Assembly: GCA_002067895.1 (NCBI GenBank)
Contig: MVRE01000022.1
Span: forward strand, 1 to 64,000
Reading direction: 5' to 3'
Length of the DNA: 64,000 nt
Source of the DNA: Methanoregula sp. PtaU1.Bin051
GTDB lineage: Archaea; Halobacteriota; Methanomicrobia; Methanomicrobiales; Methanospirillaceae
How positions within the stretch are numbered: the first letter of the stretch is position 1; the number at the start of each line of letters is the position of its first letter. The position numbers and the translations under genes were made by a program. Shown here one piece after another: positions 7,537 through 17,611 of the stretch. The notes under the pieces are model-generated. The model was given only the letters and a program-made list of their open reading frames with translations. It did no database searches and had not been told where the DNA came from.

Positions 7537-10500
7537 TTATTCGCGCTTTGGCCGGTTATGAACTTTTGCCAGCAGATCGTCAACCGACCCGCCCCATGCA
7601 GCAACATCTTCCGAAGTGAAGATATCAACGCCGCCTCCCTGGAAATCGCCTTCAGTCACCTGGTCCTCCATCCAGGATTCGACCTCAAGATAATTGTTCC
7701 TGAGATCCTCCAGCACCTTTTCATCGGCGTTCCAGAGCCCGCGCTGCTCGGCTTCAAGGAGCCGGCGGGCAATCTCTTCAAGGGCATAGGGATTGTTTCT
7801 CTCAAAAAACTCACGCATCTCGTCATCGTTAACAAAAGTCCGGGCGATATCATCAAAGATCCAGTCATCCACTTCCTGCGTTGAAGCTTCCCAGCCATAG
7901 ACCCGGGAAATGCGTTTCATGATGTCCGCGGCACCCTTGTACCCGTGCTCCTTCATCCCCTCGATCCATTTCGGGTTGAGCAGCTTTGTGCGGACGACCC
8001 GTCTCAGCTCATCGGCAAGGCCGCGTACTTCGACATGTTCGGGCTCCCTCGTATCACCGTAATATGCCTTCACGTCCCTGCCGGAGTACTGCCGGGCTGC
8101 AACCGTGAGACCCCCGTGGTTGCCGAAATAGCAGCAGCAGCCGAGCAGGTCTTTTTCATCGGTCACAACCTTGTTGAACGTGACAGAAACTGAAGCAAGG
8201 CTGCTTGCAAGCTGCGGGTGGGCTTTCCTGCCCGGTATGCCCCGGCCATACCCGTACCCGTTGAACGCGACAAAGATGTCGGCAAGATCTTTTTCATCCT
8301 TCCATGCGCTAGCAAGTACCGCAAGGTTCACCCCGCTCGAATACGTTCCCGGCGGGGATGCAAAGACCCGGATGGTCGCATCGCGCCAGCTGCTTGCGTT
8401 CTCATCCCTGCTCTTTATACTGTGTTTGCGGACAAAGTTCTTCTCCGGTGGTTCGTCGAGCGCCGCAACGGCGCAGACGGCGTCGTCGAGCAGGTCGATC
8501 CGGGTGCTGAAGTTATCCCGGAGAATCCCGGAGCTCCTCACGGTCAGGTCGATACGGGGCCGGCCGAGTTTCTCTAATGGCGTGATGGTGAATGATTCAA
8601 CCCGCCCGTTCCTTCCCCAGAACGGTTCGACGCCGAGCAGGGCGAACATCTCGGCCATCATCTCGCCGTCAGCGTACATCAGGTCCCCGGCCATCCAGTA
8701 GAATGCGACACTCTCCGGAACGGATCCATGTTCCTTTACGTATTTTGCCACCATGGCATCGGCTAGCCGCTGGCCCACCCTCCAGGCCGACCGTGTCGGC
8801 ACACGGTTTGGATCCAACGAGTAGAAGTTCCGGCCGGTCGGGAGGATGTCTTCCTGCCCCCGGGTGATGATGCCGCTCGGGCCCGCAGGGACGTACCCTC
8901 CGGAGAAGCCGTTCAGGAGCGAACCGATCTCGTCCGAAGCCTCGATCCGCCGATCGATATCGCGGATACGGCCAGCAATGACGGCCAGTGCAGAATGTTC
9001 GGAATCATCCGGCTCTCTGCCGAAAATATCGGAATACGGGATCTCGCCTCCATCGAGCACGGCAGCAACATATCTCTTGATGATCCCGTTTATCCGCTCC
9101 AGCAGGACCCCGTTCGGAATGCCGGTCTTCTCCGAGACCTGCTCCGGCCGGGAGAGCAGATCTGAGAGCGTAAGGCCGAGCATCCCGGCAACAAGGTGCC
9201 GGGCGGATCCTTCACCAGAATCGAAACGGATGATGGAACGGATCATGTCCGCCCGCTTGTCTCCTGTGGGGCGTCGGCCGAAGATATGCTGGCCGCGCTG
9301 GATCTGGGTGTTCCGGATACGCGACAGGGCCTCATGGGCTTTTGTCACGAGCTCTCCGAGCGGGGTTTCGTGCGTTACATGCATATCTTTGTCAAGTTTG
9401 GCTGAGGCAACGGCATCGCGGATCAGGTGCTGGAGGGCATGGGCGCGGGACGGATCGGTGCGGGCGGTCTCGTATTCTCCTAAAAGACGGTCGAGCTCGA
9501 TGAGTTCGTCGTACAGTCCGCTCTGGGTCATCACCGTCTGCATGTGATCGACGAGCACGGCATAACTCCGGCGTTTGGCAATCGTCCCTTCGGCCGGGTT
9601 GTCGGCATTGTAGATATAGAGGTGGGGGATATCCTTAATCCCGATATCAGGGAAGCAGTCCCGGGAGAGCCCGGCCCCCTTTCCGGGCAGGAATTCGAGG
9701 TTCCCGTGGGTTCCAACGTGGACAATGACGTCGGCGCCGAACACATCGGTAAGATATCGGTACGTTGCGATGTACTGGTAGGGCGGGGGGCACTCCGGAT
9801 CGTGCAGGATCTTGCAGACCTCCCCGTCGCACCGCGCGCCATAGCATCCCCTTTTCGGCTGGACACAGACAACTGCGTTCCCCCACGTCACACCGGTAAT
9901 CACGATCTTCCCCTCGTGGACCATGCCGGATCCGGGCGGGTCCCCCCATGTTGTCCGTATACGTTCCATAACCTTGGGGCTGAGATCATTGAAGAACGGC
10001 TCGTATCGTGCTGCATCGAGAAGCGCCAGCGTCCCCCCCTTTGCAACAATATCCGCAACGGTTGTCCAGCGGAACTCGGAGATTGCTTTTCGATCCAGGA
10101 TTGTCCTGATGAGTTCCTTTCCATCGGCAGGAGGAGTAACGGAATAACCGGCAGCTTCCATGCGCCGGAGGATGCATGATACGCTTTCGAGGGAATCCAG
10201 CTGGGCTGCACCGCCGACGTTGCCTTCGACACTGGAACAGGGATTGTTGTTGAGAATGAATGCGACCTTCCGATCCCAGATGGGTTTTGCTGCAAGGGTG
10301 AGCCAGCTCTTCACCCGGCGGGCGATCCTGCTGCAACGGTCAGGCACCACTTCCCTCTCCCGGTCATCACGATCCCCGACTGCGCTGGAACCGATGAAGA
10401 TCGGCTCAATGACCCCCTCGAACTCCGGCAATGCGACAGCCCACCCGATATCATCGCCAAGACCGATAGACTCCCGCCACTGATCGACGGTCATCCGGTG

Positions 10501-11352
10501 CGAGATGACCGGCTGGAACACCGGGATATTGAGCTTCGACAGGATCCCGATGCCTGCCTGGGCCGGGCCCCCGCCATAGAAATCGCCCCGGGCAGCTCCG
10601 AGCAGGAACGGGGTGAGTTTAATGATCGCCCCGACACGCGGCCTGCTGTTGTCAACGAGATACTCCATGATGATATCCGCCATTCCGCGTGCACCGAGCG
10701 CATCATCCCTCACCGAGTAGGTAAAGACCGGAATGACGTTCAGCCCTTCCGATTCGAGTTCACGGATCAGGGCAGTCTCTATCTCAACTGCACCGGAGGC
10801 CCATGCCATGCGGGGAAAGAGGATGCCCACCCAGGGTGCGCCGGATTTTATCCGGCTTGAATGCCAGTTGAGATACTCCCGGATTTCAAGAAAATACCGG
10901 GGAGCATCCGGGTGCCAGAGGCCCTGCCACGGTACTTCCTGCGGCGGATCGACCGCAATATCGTGCCCCAAGACCTCCCGCTCAAGATATCTCAGGAGGT
11001 TAAGCATATTCGCCTCGCCATTGTTGGTGAGGTATGCATAGGTTGTTGCAGCAACGATACCAGGTACGCTTGTTAGACCCCAGAGCGTCGTATCATGGCC
11101 GACACAGATGACAGGTTTATTCCCACGCATTTTTTTTATTTCCGGTTCGAGGTCATCCCAGAATGAATGCGTCGTGCGGTACATGAGGATGACATCTGCA
11201 TCCATGCACGAGAAGAGAAAATCGTCAATCCGTTCTGGGTTCTGTTCAAAAACACTGTTTGTGAAAATCCTCAGTTCATGCCCTGATTCGGCAGCTGCCT
11301 TCCTTAAAAGCCGGGCATAGGAGTTCCACATAATGCATGTGATCTTCATCAT
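7537..11352 (-). CDS. cobN: CobN-type cobaltochelatase large subunit
   Basis: The 1271-residue protein matches the large chelatase subunit family (CobN/BchH) along its whole length. Recognisable blocks include MWNSYARLLRKAA at the start, the central VHVGTHGNLEFLPGKGAGLSRDC and YIYNADNPAEGTIAKRR region, and FNGYGYGRGIPGRKA near residue 1040. It inserts cobalt into hydrogenobyrinate diamide using an AAA+ partner complex; here the ChlI-ChlD fusion encoded divergently is the obvious partner. ATG 11352 has AGGAGGA eight bases upstream. CobN belongs to the late, aerobic-type cobalt insertion route, yet the neighbours cbiF and cbiC belong to the early-insertion route, so the true metal or substrate in methanogens is open. 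Confidence 0.92.
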   Translation of the reverse strand: MMKITCIMWNSYARLLRKAAAESGHELRIFTNSVFEQNPERIDDFLFSCMDADVILMYRTTHSFWDDLEPEIKKMRGNKPVICVGHDTTLWGLTSVPGIVAATTYAYLTNNGEANMLNLLRYLEREVLGHDIAVDPPQEVPWQGLWHPDAPRYFLEIREYLNWHSSRIKSGAPWVGILFPRMAWASGAVEIETALIRELESEGLNVIPVFTYSVRDDALGARGMADIIMEYLVDNSRPRVGAIIKLTPFLLGAARGDFYGGGPAQAGIGILSKLNIPVFQPVISHRMTVDQWRESIGLGDDIGWAVALPEFEGVIEPIFIGSSAVGDRDDREREVVPDRCSRIARRVKSWLTLAAKPIWDRKVAFILNNNPCSSVEGNVGGAAQLDSLESVSCILRRMEAAGYSVTPPADGKELIRTILDRKAISEFRWTTVADIVAKGGTLALLDAARYEPFFNDLSPKVMERIRTTWGDPPGSGMVHEGKIVITGVTWGNAVVCVQPKRGCYGARCDGEVCKILHDPECPPPYQYIATYRYLTDVFGADVIVHVGTHGNLEFLPGKGAGLSRDCFPDIGIKDIPHLYIYNADNPAEGTIAKRRSYAVLVDHMQTVMTQSGLYDELIELDRLLGEYETARTDPSRAHALQHLIRDAVASAKLDKDMHVTHETPLGELVTKAHEALSRIRNTQIQRGQHIFGRRPTGDKRADMIRSIIRFDSGEGSARHLVAGMLGLTLSDLLSRPEQVSEKTGIPNGVLLERINGIIKRYVAAVLDGGEIPYSDIFGREPDDSEHSALAVIAGRIRDIDRRIEASDEIGSLLNGFSGGYVPAGPSGIITRGQEDILPTGRNFYSLDPNRVPTRSAWRVGQRLADAMVAKYVKEHGSVPESVAFYWMAGDLMYADGEMMAEMFALLGVEPFWGRNGRVESFTITPLEKLGRPRIDLTVRSSGILRDNFSTRIDLLDDAVCAVAALDEPPEKNFVRKHSIKSRDENASSWRDATIRVFASPPGTYSSGVNLAVLASAWKDEKDLADIFVAFNGYGYGRGIPGRKAHPQLASSLASVSVTFNKVVTDEKDLLGCCCYFGNHGGLTVAARQYSGRDVKAYYGDTREPEHVEVRGLADELRRVVRTKLLNPKWIEGMKEHGYKGAADIMKRISRVYGWEASTQEVDDWIFDDIARTFVNDDEMREFFERNNPYALEEIARRLLEAEQRGLWNADEKVLEDLRNNYLEVESWMEDQVTEGDFQGGGVDIFTSEDVAAWGGSVDDLLAKVHNRPKRE

Positions 11353-11654
11353 CCGAACATTCCTCCTGTTATCAGTATGCCTGAAGGGGCTGGTTTCAGG
11401 CAGGCGAGTATTGTACTACCTGAGCAGATCGATGCTGTCACTGGTTTCATCATCATTAGTTCTACCTTTCGTCAGGTACGAAAAACCGCTGCGCCCCTGC
11501 ATTTAGTTAAACTTCATTTATTGTTATTAAAAAACTTACGAAATTACTTACTTATTAGCAATGAGTCTTAAAAATAAAATATTTTATACGATAGAGCTCA
11601 AGAAAGTGATGAAGAAAGGACACGAACATAAAATTTCTTCGCAGGAGCCAAACA
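11353..11654. promoter_or_regulatory. Divergent promoter region between cobN and chlID
   Basis: This 302-bp spacer drives cobN leftward and the chelatase ATPase rightward. A long A/T tract at 11568-11588 is a good TATA candidate for the rightward gene, about 70 bp before its ATG, which has GGAG upstream. TCCTCCT at 11361-11367 is the cobN ribosome site on the other strand. I searched by eye for a B12-box or a cobalamin riboswitch fold and did not find one. Confidence 0.6.
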
Positions 11655-13604
11655 ATGCGCCATTTCGATGATATCTTCCCGTTTTCCGCTATAGTGGGCC
11701 AGGAACAGATGAAACAAGCCCTCATCCTGAATGCAATCAACCCCCTCATCGGAGGGGTGCTGATCAAGGGAGAGAAAGGAACGGCAAAGTCGACCGCTGC
11801 CCGCGCCCTCGCCCATCTCCTCCCGGACCGGCAGGTTGTTGAGGGATGCACTTTCGGATGCGATCCGGCGGAGACCAAAGGGCTCTGCATCGACTGCCAG
11901 AAAAAATATCCGCATCTTGCAGCAACAACCGCAAGGATGCGGGTCATCGAGCTGCCGATCAGCGCCACTGAGGACAAGGTCGTCGGAAGTCTCGATATCG
12001 AACATGCCATCAAGATGGGAGAGAAGAAGTTCGAGCCTGGAATCCTTGCGCAGGCGCACCGCAACATCCTGTACGTGGACGAGGTGAACCTGTTAAACGA
12101 TCATATTGTCGACGTCCTTCTGGATGCAGCGGCCATGGGCATGAACTTCATCGAGCGGGAAGGCGTCTCTTATGTTCACCCGGCTGCCTTTATTCTTATC
12201 GGCACCATGAACCCTGAGGAGGGGGAGCTGCGCCCCCAACTCCTTGACCGTTTCGGGCTCTGCGTGGATATCGAAGGAATTCACGATGCCGCTACCCGAG
12301 TAGAAGTGATCCGGAGGCGACAGAAATACGAGGACGCTCCCGAAGAGTTCATCCATACCTGGGAGCCACAGGAGCAGGAACTCCGAAACCGGATTGTCCG
12401 CGCACAGCGCCTGCTTCCCGATGTCGTCGTTTCCGATGAGATGCTCATGATGATCGCCCAAATCTGCATCGACATGGCCGTTGACGGCCACCGCGCCGAT
12501 ATCACCATGATGAAGACAGCGGCAACGATTGCGGCCTATCATGGGCGCAATGCCGTGAATGCCGAAGATGTCCAGGAAGCTGCCTCCCTTGTCCTTTCCC
12601 ACCGGCTGCGGAGGCGGCCTTTCTCAGAACAACAGATGGACAAGCAGAAGATGGAGCAGTCAATCCAAAAATCACAGAAAGACCGGCAGAAACCGCAGCA
12701 TGACCATGAACACCATGATCACGGGAAGCCAAAGGAGAACACGATGCCGGACGGTTCAACGACAACGGTCTTTGCAGAAGGATCCCCGTTCAGGCTGAAC
12801 CAGCAGTCGGTTACACAGCCCAGAAGGATCGATGCTTTCCGGCGCGAAGGGAACGGCCGGCGAAGCGTCACAGAATCGCGTGACGGGAAGTACGTCAGGA
12901 GCAGGATCCCCAAAACCATCGGTCCAGACATTGCCATCGATGCCACCATCCGTGCAGCAGCGCCATACCAGAGGGAGCGGAAAGGAAATCTTGCGGTCAG
13001 GATCGAGAGCACTGACCTGCGCGAAAAAGTCCGCGAACGCAGGACGGGGAACACCGTCCTGTTCGTCGTGGACGCAAGCGGCAGCATGGGAGCGCAGCAG
13101 CGGATGACAGCAGTCAAGGGGGCGATCCTCTCTCTTCTGATCGATGCCTACCAGAAACGCGACCGCGTTGGCCTCGTTGTCTTCCGCGGGAGGGGCGCCG
13201 AGGTGCTCCTTCCTCCGACGTCAAGCGTGGAGCTTGCCCGGAAGTACATGCAGACCCTGCCGGTAGGCGGCAAGACACCTCTGGCCCATGGGCTCCTGAA
13301 GGGACTTGAGGTTCTCAGGCGCGAACTGATGGTTAACCGTCACGCGATCCCAAGGATGGTACTGGTATCCGACGGGAAAGCAAACGTCAGCATGGGATCC
13401 GGTTCGCCGCTTGACGATGCAAAAGAGATCGCCATTCACATCCGCGATGAAGGGATCTCTTCACTCGTCATCGATTCCGAGCAGAGCTTCGTCGCATTCG
13501 GGCTTGCGCACCAGATCTCAGACGAGATGGGGGCAAAATATATCCGGCTTGAGGATTTGAGTGGAGAAGGTATCGCAGACATTGTCCGTGGCATCGGGAT
13601 GTGA
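11655..13604 (+). CDS. ChlI-ChlD fusion, chelatase AAA+ and VWA subunit
   Basis: A 649-residue motor subunit for a metal chelatase. Residues 1-330 form a ChlI-like AAA+ module: Walker [10 protein letters not shown] around 39-47, a Cys-rich insert ([17 protein letters not shown]), Walker [12 protein letters not shown] and the sensor [21 protein letters not shown] His/Lys/Gln-rich linker (about 335-375) follows. Residues 455-649 form a von Willebrand A domain with the metal-binding DASGSMG motif and an SDGKANV segment. It is divergent from cobN and probably powers it. Fusions of I and D subunits are common in archaea and cyanobacteria, so the call is secure although the metal is not. Confidence 0.9.
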   Translation: MRHFDDIFPFSAIVGQEQMKQALILNAINPLIGGVLIKGEKGTAKSTAARALAHLLPDRQVVEGCTFGCDPAETKGLCIDCQKKYPHLAATTARMRVIELPISATEDKVVGSLDIEHAIKMGEKKFEPGILAQAHRNILYVDEVNLLNDHIVDVLLDAAAMGMNFIEREGVSYVHPAAFILIGTMNPEEGELRPQLLDRFGLCVDIEGIHDAATRVEVIRRRQKYEDAPEEFIHTWEPQEQELRNRIVRAQRLLPDVVVSDEMLMMIAQICIDMAVDGHRADITMMKTAATIAAYHGRNAVNAEDVQEAASLVLSHRLRRRPFSEQQMDKQKMEQSIQKSQKDRQKPQHDHEHHDHGKPKENTMPDGSTTTVFAEGSPFRLNQQSVTQPRRIDAFRREGNGRRSVTESRDGKYVRSRIPKTIGPDIAIDATIRAAAPYQRERKGNLAVRIESTDLREKVRERRTGNTVLFVVDASGSMGAQQRMTAVKGAILSLLIDAYQKRDRVGLVVFRGRGAEVLLPPTSSVELARKYMQTLPVGGKTPLAHGLLKGLEVLRRELMVNRHAIPRMVLVSDGKANVSMGSGSPLDDAKEIAIHIRDEGISSLVIDSEQSFVAFGLAHQISDEMGAKYIRLEDLSGEGIADIVRGIGM

Positions 13605-13682
13605 CACCTGCCCCTGCCATGTTGTGATCGGATTGTCTTGGTGGAAGATTAAGGGAAACAGCTAGTGAGGTAAGGACAATTC

Positions 13683-14855
13683 ATGGTACAGGAAACTTCC
13701 CCCGCCAAATCCCGGACGATCTCTGTCCATCGCCTCTATAAGGCAGGGAGTACCCGCCGCATTCTCCTGATTGCGGCGCTTGCTGTCGTCGTTGTTACCT
13801 CCGGGCTTCTCTCAGCCGGTATCGGGACAGTCCCCGTCTCAGCGCAGGATACCCTTCTCGCCATCGGGCATTCCTGTTCAGTTACGATCCAGAATTTCCT
13901 TCACCAGTACCTTCCGGCAGTAATGCCGTTCTATAATGCAATACCATTCACCGTTCCTGCTCCGGAAAAACCACAGGCAGAGCTGATTGTCGTCGGGTTC
14001 CGCCTGCCTCGGATCTTTCTTGCCATCCTTACCGGGATCAGCCTCGCTATCGCGGGCACTGTCATGCAGGGGCTCCTTAGAAACCCTCTGGTCAGCCCGT
14101 TCACGCTCGGGCTCTCATCGGCGGCATCGTTCGGGGCAGCCCTGGCCATTGTGATCGGCCCGGGAATCATCGCCGGCCTGCTCTTGGTCAGCTATGATAT
14201 ATTCATCGTGGTTATGGCATTCCTTTTCGGCTGGCTTTCCATGCTGCTCGTGTACTGGATCTCACGCTCGCGGGGCACGACCCAGTCTACCCTTATCCTC
14301 GCAGGTGTCGTCATCGGTTACCTTTTCACAGCAGGTGTGATGGCACTGAAGTACATCACCAACAACGAGAAACTCCGGGAACTGATGGTATGGCTGATGG
14401 GAGGTATGTGGGGCGCCAGCTGGAGTGCAGTGCTGCTTCTCATCCCGCTTGTGCTCATCTGCTTTTTCCTTCTTGAGCGGAAGGCATGGGACTTAAATGC
14501 ACTCTCTGCCGGCGATGATGTGGCAAAAAATCTGGGGATCAATGTCAGCCGTCTCCGCCTTTATGGTCTCATGATCTCGACATTCGCCGCATCCTGCTGC
14601 CTTGCGTTTACCGGCATCATCGGGTTCATCGGCCTCATGGGGCCGCACATCTGCCGCATGATCATCGGGAACGATCACCGATACCTCATCCCTTGCTCTG
14701 CGCTCCTCGGTGCAGCCATTCTTCTTATATCCGACACCGCTGCGCGTACCATCATGAGCCCGATCGAAATCCCGGTGGGTATCATCATGTACGTGATTGG
14801 AGGGATCTTCTTCCTCTTTCTCATCATACGGGCCCGTGGGCGGGGGCTGTACTGA
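13683..14855 (+). CDS. btuC: BtuC/FecCD-family ABC transporter permease
   Basis: A 390-residue permease with about ten transmembrane helices. Family signatures are RLPRIFLAILTGISLAIAGTVMQGLLRNPLVSPFTLGLSSAA (residues about 102-145), the cytoplasmic coupling region KNLGINVSRLR and FIGLMGPHICRMIIGNDHRYLIP. It follows the chelatase gene by 78 bp with AAGGA before its ATG and is followed at once by the matching ATPase. The substrate is probably corrinoid or an iron/cobalt chelate. The BtuF-like receptor at 4.6-5.8 kb on the other strand is the likely binding-protein partner. Confidence 0.9.
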   Translation: MVQETSPAKSRTISVHRLYKAGSTRRILLIAALAVVVVTSGLLSAGIGTVPVSAQDTLLAIGHSCSVTIQNFLHQYLPAVMPFYNAIPFTVPAPEKPQAELIVVGFRLPRIFLAILTGISLAIAGTVMQGLLRNPLVSPFTLGLSSAASFGAALAIVIGPGIIAGLLLVSYDIFIVVMAFLFGWLSMLLVYWISRSRGTTQSTLILAGVVIGYLFTAGVMALKYITNNEKLRELMVWLMGGMWGASWSAVLLLIPLVLICFFLLERKAWDLNALSAGDDVAKNLGINVSRLRLYGLMISTFAASCCLAFTGIIGFIGLMGPHICRMIIGNDHRYLIPCSALLGAAILLISDTAARTIMSPIEIPVGIIMYVIGGIFFLFLIIRARGRGLY

Positions 14856-14867
14856 GTGGTGACAGGC

Positions 14868-15647
14868 ATGGATCTCGTTATCGAAAACATCAGCAAGGAT
14901 TTCGATGAGAAGAGAGTCGTGGACTCAGTTTCATTCTCCGTGGGAAGGGGGGAGATCGTCGCCATTGTTGGTCCGAACGGCTCGGGAAAATCCACGATCA
15001 TCAAGACCATTGCCGGCATCCACTCCCAGACATCAGGGATGATCAGTATCGATGGGACGGATATCAGGAAGATGGATCCGGTCGATCTGGCTAAAATGAT
15101 CGGCTACGTTCCCCAGCATTTCACGTACACACTCTATTCCACGGTTTTTGAGACTGTCCTGCTAGGAAGGCGGCAGCACATCAGATGGTCTGTTTCCGAC
15201 GAAGAACTCTCCCGTGTACAGTACGCTCTCGATTCCTTCGAGATGGGTGAGATGGCGGGGAAGTATATGGATCAGCTCTCGGGGGGGGAGCGACAGAAGG
15301 TCTTCATCGCCCGGGCACTCGCGCAGGATCCCCGGGTTTTCGTCTTCGACGAGCCGACAAGTGCGCTGGACATCAGGTACCAGATCGAAGTGATGGAGAC
15401 GATGAGAACTCTCACGTGGGATCGGGGCACCTCCATGATCATCGCCGTCCACGATCTCAATCTCGCCTACCGGTATGCTGACACGGTCCTTGTCCTGAAC
15501 AACGGGAAGATGGCGGGATACGGCAAACCCTATGAAATCCTGACACCCGACTGCATCAGGAGGGTATATGGTGTCGATTCGTTCACCATCGAAAACGAGT
15601 TCGGGAAGTTCATCATACCGGTCAGGGCGCGGATACCGGCAGAATGA
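14868..15647 (+). CDS. btuD: BtuD/FecE-family ABC transporter ATP-binding protein
   Basis: The 259-residue ATPase partner of the preceding permease. Motifs: Walker A GPNGSGKST, Q-loop GYVPQHF, signature LSGGERQKVFIARALAQ, Walker B VFVFDEPTSALD, and the H-loop AVHDLNLA. I choose ATG 14868 because GGTGA lies five bases upstream; a GTG at 14856, directly after the permease stop, would add four residues. It ends the plus-strand chlID-btuC-btuD set. Substrate inferred from context only. Confidence 0.9.
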   Translation: MDLVIENISKDFDEKRVVDSVSFSVGRGEIVAIVGPNGSGKSTIIKTIAGIHSQTSGMISIDGTDIRKMDPVDLAKMIGYVPQHFTYTLYSTVFETVLLGRRQHIRWSVSDEELSRVQYALDSFEMGEMAGKYMDQLSGGERQKVFIARALAQDPRVFVFDEPTSALDIRYQIEVMETMRTLTWDRGTSMIIAVHDLNLAYRYADTVLVLNNGKMAGYGKPYEILTPDCIRRVYGVDSFTIENEFGKFIIPVRARIPAE

Positions 15648-15715
15648 TCCGGGAAAATTACTTCCCGGCAGTCCATTGAGGGTCGTATTCCGGATGCCCG
15701 TATTTCCAAAGAAAA

Positions 15716-16210
15716 TTACAGGAAAAGCGACCCCATGGCGATCGTCTTGCTGCTTCTCGAATCGATCACCATCCAGGTGATCTCGCTGTTCTTTCGCAGG
15801 ACAAGCTTGCCGAACCGGATCGCCATGTCGTCGTCATACGGATCTGCACCCTCAAGATAGAACGTGTCACCGGCCCGGATTGTCATCTCATGGCTCCCAA
15901 GCTGGGTGAAGTTGATGCAGTTGCCCCCGATGTCAGCCCGGGTCAGGGTGGTTTTGTTCTCCCCCGATTTGAAGACGACCTGGATGCCGCTGAGCGAGAA
16001 AGGGTCCCCTCCTGCGTGGGTGAAATAGGTCCGGTTCTCCCTGAGGTTCGCAGTGATCGTCAGCGTGCTCTGCGGAGGCTTTTCCGAGACATCGGAGAAC
16101 CCGCCGGCATAGGTGCTGACAATAGCGGCCAGCATGATGGTTACGGCAAGCATCAGCATCACCCCGACTACGGGCGAGACTGCGTCTTCCCATGGGCGAC
16201 ATGTGCTCAC
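15716..16210 (-). CDS. Archaeal type IV pilin-like protein (164 aa)
   Basis: Begins with a charged, short leader (MSTCRPWEDA) and the archaeal pilin motif AVSPVVGVMLMLAVTIMLAAIVSTYAGG, the class cleaved by an EppA/PibD-type prepilin peptidase. After the hydrophobic helix comes a beta-rich extracellular domain with possible N-glycosylation sites (NRT, NKT, NFT). Its start overlaps the stop of the upstream pilin gene by 4 bp, so it is the second cistron of a two-gene operon. It is probably a minor pilin or surface adhesin rather than an archaellin. Which filament it joins is not known. Confidence 0.87.
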   Translation of the reverse strand: MSTCRPWEDAVSPVVGVMLMLAVTIMLAAIVSTYAGGFSDVSEKPPQSTLTITANLRENRTYFTHAGGDPFSLSGIQVVFKSGENKTTLTRADIGGNCINFTQLGSHEMTIRAGDTFYLEGADPYDDDMAIRFGKLVLRKNSEITWMVIDSRSSKTIAMGSLFL

Positions 16211-16860
16211 CTGATGATCACGTCCTTGTCCAACAGGATTTGCCCGCTCGGCGTATGGATGATCTTCACGTTCACGACATAGCCGGCCGGGAACTCGCCG
16301 GCACCGGGATCGAAATCAACGCCCGGGAAGAGGTACTCCATGCCGGTATTATGCGGATTTGTCGATCCGCAGTACTGCCCGGGAGTCACGAGAATGTCTC
16401 CGGGCCGGAAGGTTGCAGACGCATTGCCGAACCAGCTTGCGTAACCGCCATCATCATCCCGAACCGGATTGCCGAACCGTTCGTCGTTCAGGAAAAGAAC
16501 GCCGCAGAACTGGCCGGATGAGTATCCTGTCCATCCGTCTCCCTCGACCGCATGCTCACCGCTCAGGTTCCCTTTGATCACAGTCCCGGTTTTCGGATTG
16601 CGGTAGTACATGATAATCGAGAGATCTTTTGTCGGGAGGACGTTCCCGCTGATGTGGGAGATGGTGAGAGCCGGTACGCTGTAGCCCCCGTAGTTCATCG
16701 ATGAGTAGATTGCAACATCGAGAATGGCGCTTGGCGCTTTCTTGTCCGTGCTGGAAAGCCCGCCGGCTACCGCACTCACGATTGCTGCGATCATGATGGT
16801 GATCGAGAGCATGAGCATAACGCCGACGACAGGCGATACGGCATCGTCACGGGCAGGCAT
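16207..16860 (-). CDS. Archaeal type IV pilin-like protein (217 aa)
   Basis: First gene of the minus-strand pilin pair. The N-terminus MPARDDAVSPVVGVMLMLSITIMIAAIVSAVAGG is the archaeal pilin signature, and its helix is almost the same as in the 164-residue neighbour, pointing to duplication. The remaining 180 residues are a beta-rich, Gly/Ser/Asn-rich ectodomain with two cysteines (FCGVLF and QYCGSTN) that could form a disulfide. It is divergent from a second pilin operon across a 328-bp AT-rich spacer, so all four pilin-like genes may be made together. Confidence 0.87.
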   Translation of the reverse strand: MPARDDAVSPVVGVMLMLSITIMIAAIVSAVAGGLSSTDKKAPSAILDVAIYSSMNYGGYSVPALTISHISGNVLPTKDLSIIMYYRNPKTGTVIKGNLSGEHAVEGDGWTGYSSGQFCGVLFLNDERFGNPVRDDDGGYASWFGNASATFRPGDILVTPGQYCGSTNPHNTGMEYLFPGVDFDPGAGEFPAGYVVNVKIIHTPSGQILLDKDVIIR

Positions 16861-17188
16861 AGCTATAGTGTCCTTACAGAATTAGGATGTTCTCATCTTT
16901 AATACATATTTCTATAATCGTAGCATTCCATCTGCTGTCGAGTTTATTTATTTTTCGGCAGTATCATAGCATCATAATATAATCTTAGTCGTAAAAATCT
17001 GGATATCTGGGCATAAATGTAATACAATAAGAAAAATTTTTATTACGATATGCTGAACTGATTGAAACATGAGTATGAGCTCCGGATCTTCATTCAGGGA
17101 ATGTCATGACCGGATAAATGCAGTCAGACGCCCAGATCCGTGCGCGACATACTGCAGGGCCTGAAAAGCGCTGAACGGGGGAACTGAT
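16861..17188. promoter_or_regulatory. Divergent promoter region between the two pilin operons
   Basis: A strongly AT-rich 328-bp spacer with several TATA-like stretches, for example around 16900-16925 and 16970-17055. It must contain promoters for both pilin-like operons. I see no long inverted repeat. A 31-codon ORF starting near 17070 is unlikely to be a gene. Confidence 0.55.
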
Positions 17189-17611
17189 TTGAAGAATATT
17201 CTGAGTCTGGACACTGCCGTGTCGGAAGTCGTGGGGGAGATGCTGATGATCGGGCTTGCAATCCTCCTCATCACGGTCTTCTCATCGGTTGTCGGCAACT
17301 TCATCCCCTCATCCCATGACCCCTCCCTCACCATCATAATGACGAATGATAAGATGGGAACTATCACGTTCTGGCACAAAGGAGGAGACTGGGTGAAAGT
17401 GTCGGACCTTAGGATCATTGTGCGAAATGCAACAGCTTCGGTCTCGTTTTCCGATGGCGATTCCGAACATCCCCTTGTTCTTGTCCCGGATAAGGGCGTC
17501 TTCGATCTGGGCAGCAACATTACTATCCGCGCACCATGGATCAGTGAGGACGAGACGATAAGCCTGGTAACGGATCGTGCGCGCCTTTTTTCTGCGGGGG
17601 TCGTGCCATGA
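17189..17611 (+). CDS. Pilin-like secreted protein (140 aa)
   Basis: Starts at a TTG (17189) after a G-rich ribosome site. The N-terminus has a short leader and a hydrophobic helix (AVSEVVGEMLMIGLAILLITVFSSVVG) with Glu residues placed as in pilin-like proteins, followed by a beta-rich ectodomain of about 100 residues. The processing site is less canonical (SEVVG instead of SPVVG). The stop overlaps the start of the next gene by 4 bp. Probably a minor pilin or assembly component. Confidence 0.75.
   Translation: MKNILSLDTAVSEVVGEMLMIGLAILLITVFSSVVGNFIPSSHDPSLTIIMTNDKMGTITFWHKGGDWVKVSDLRIIVRNATASVSFSDGDSEHPLVLVPDKGVFDLGSNITIRAPWISEDETISLVTDRARLFSAGVVP

Noticed and set aside
11353-11654. Cobalamin riboswitch before cobN or chlID
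   Set aside because: No B12 box or multi-stem fold could be found by eye.
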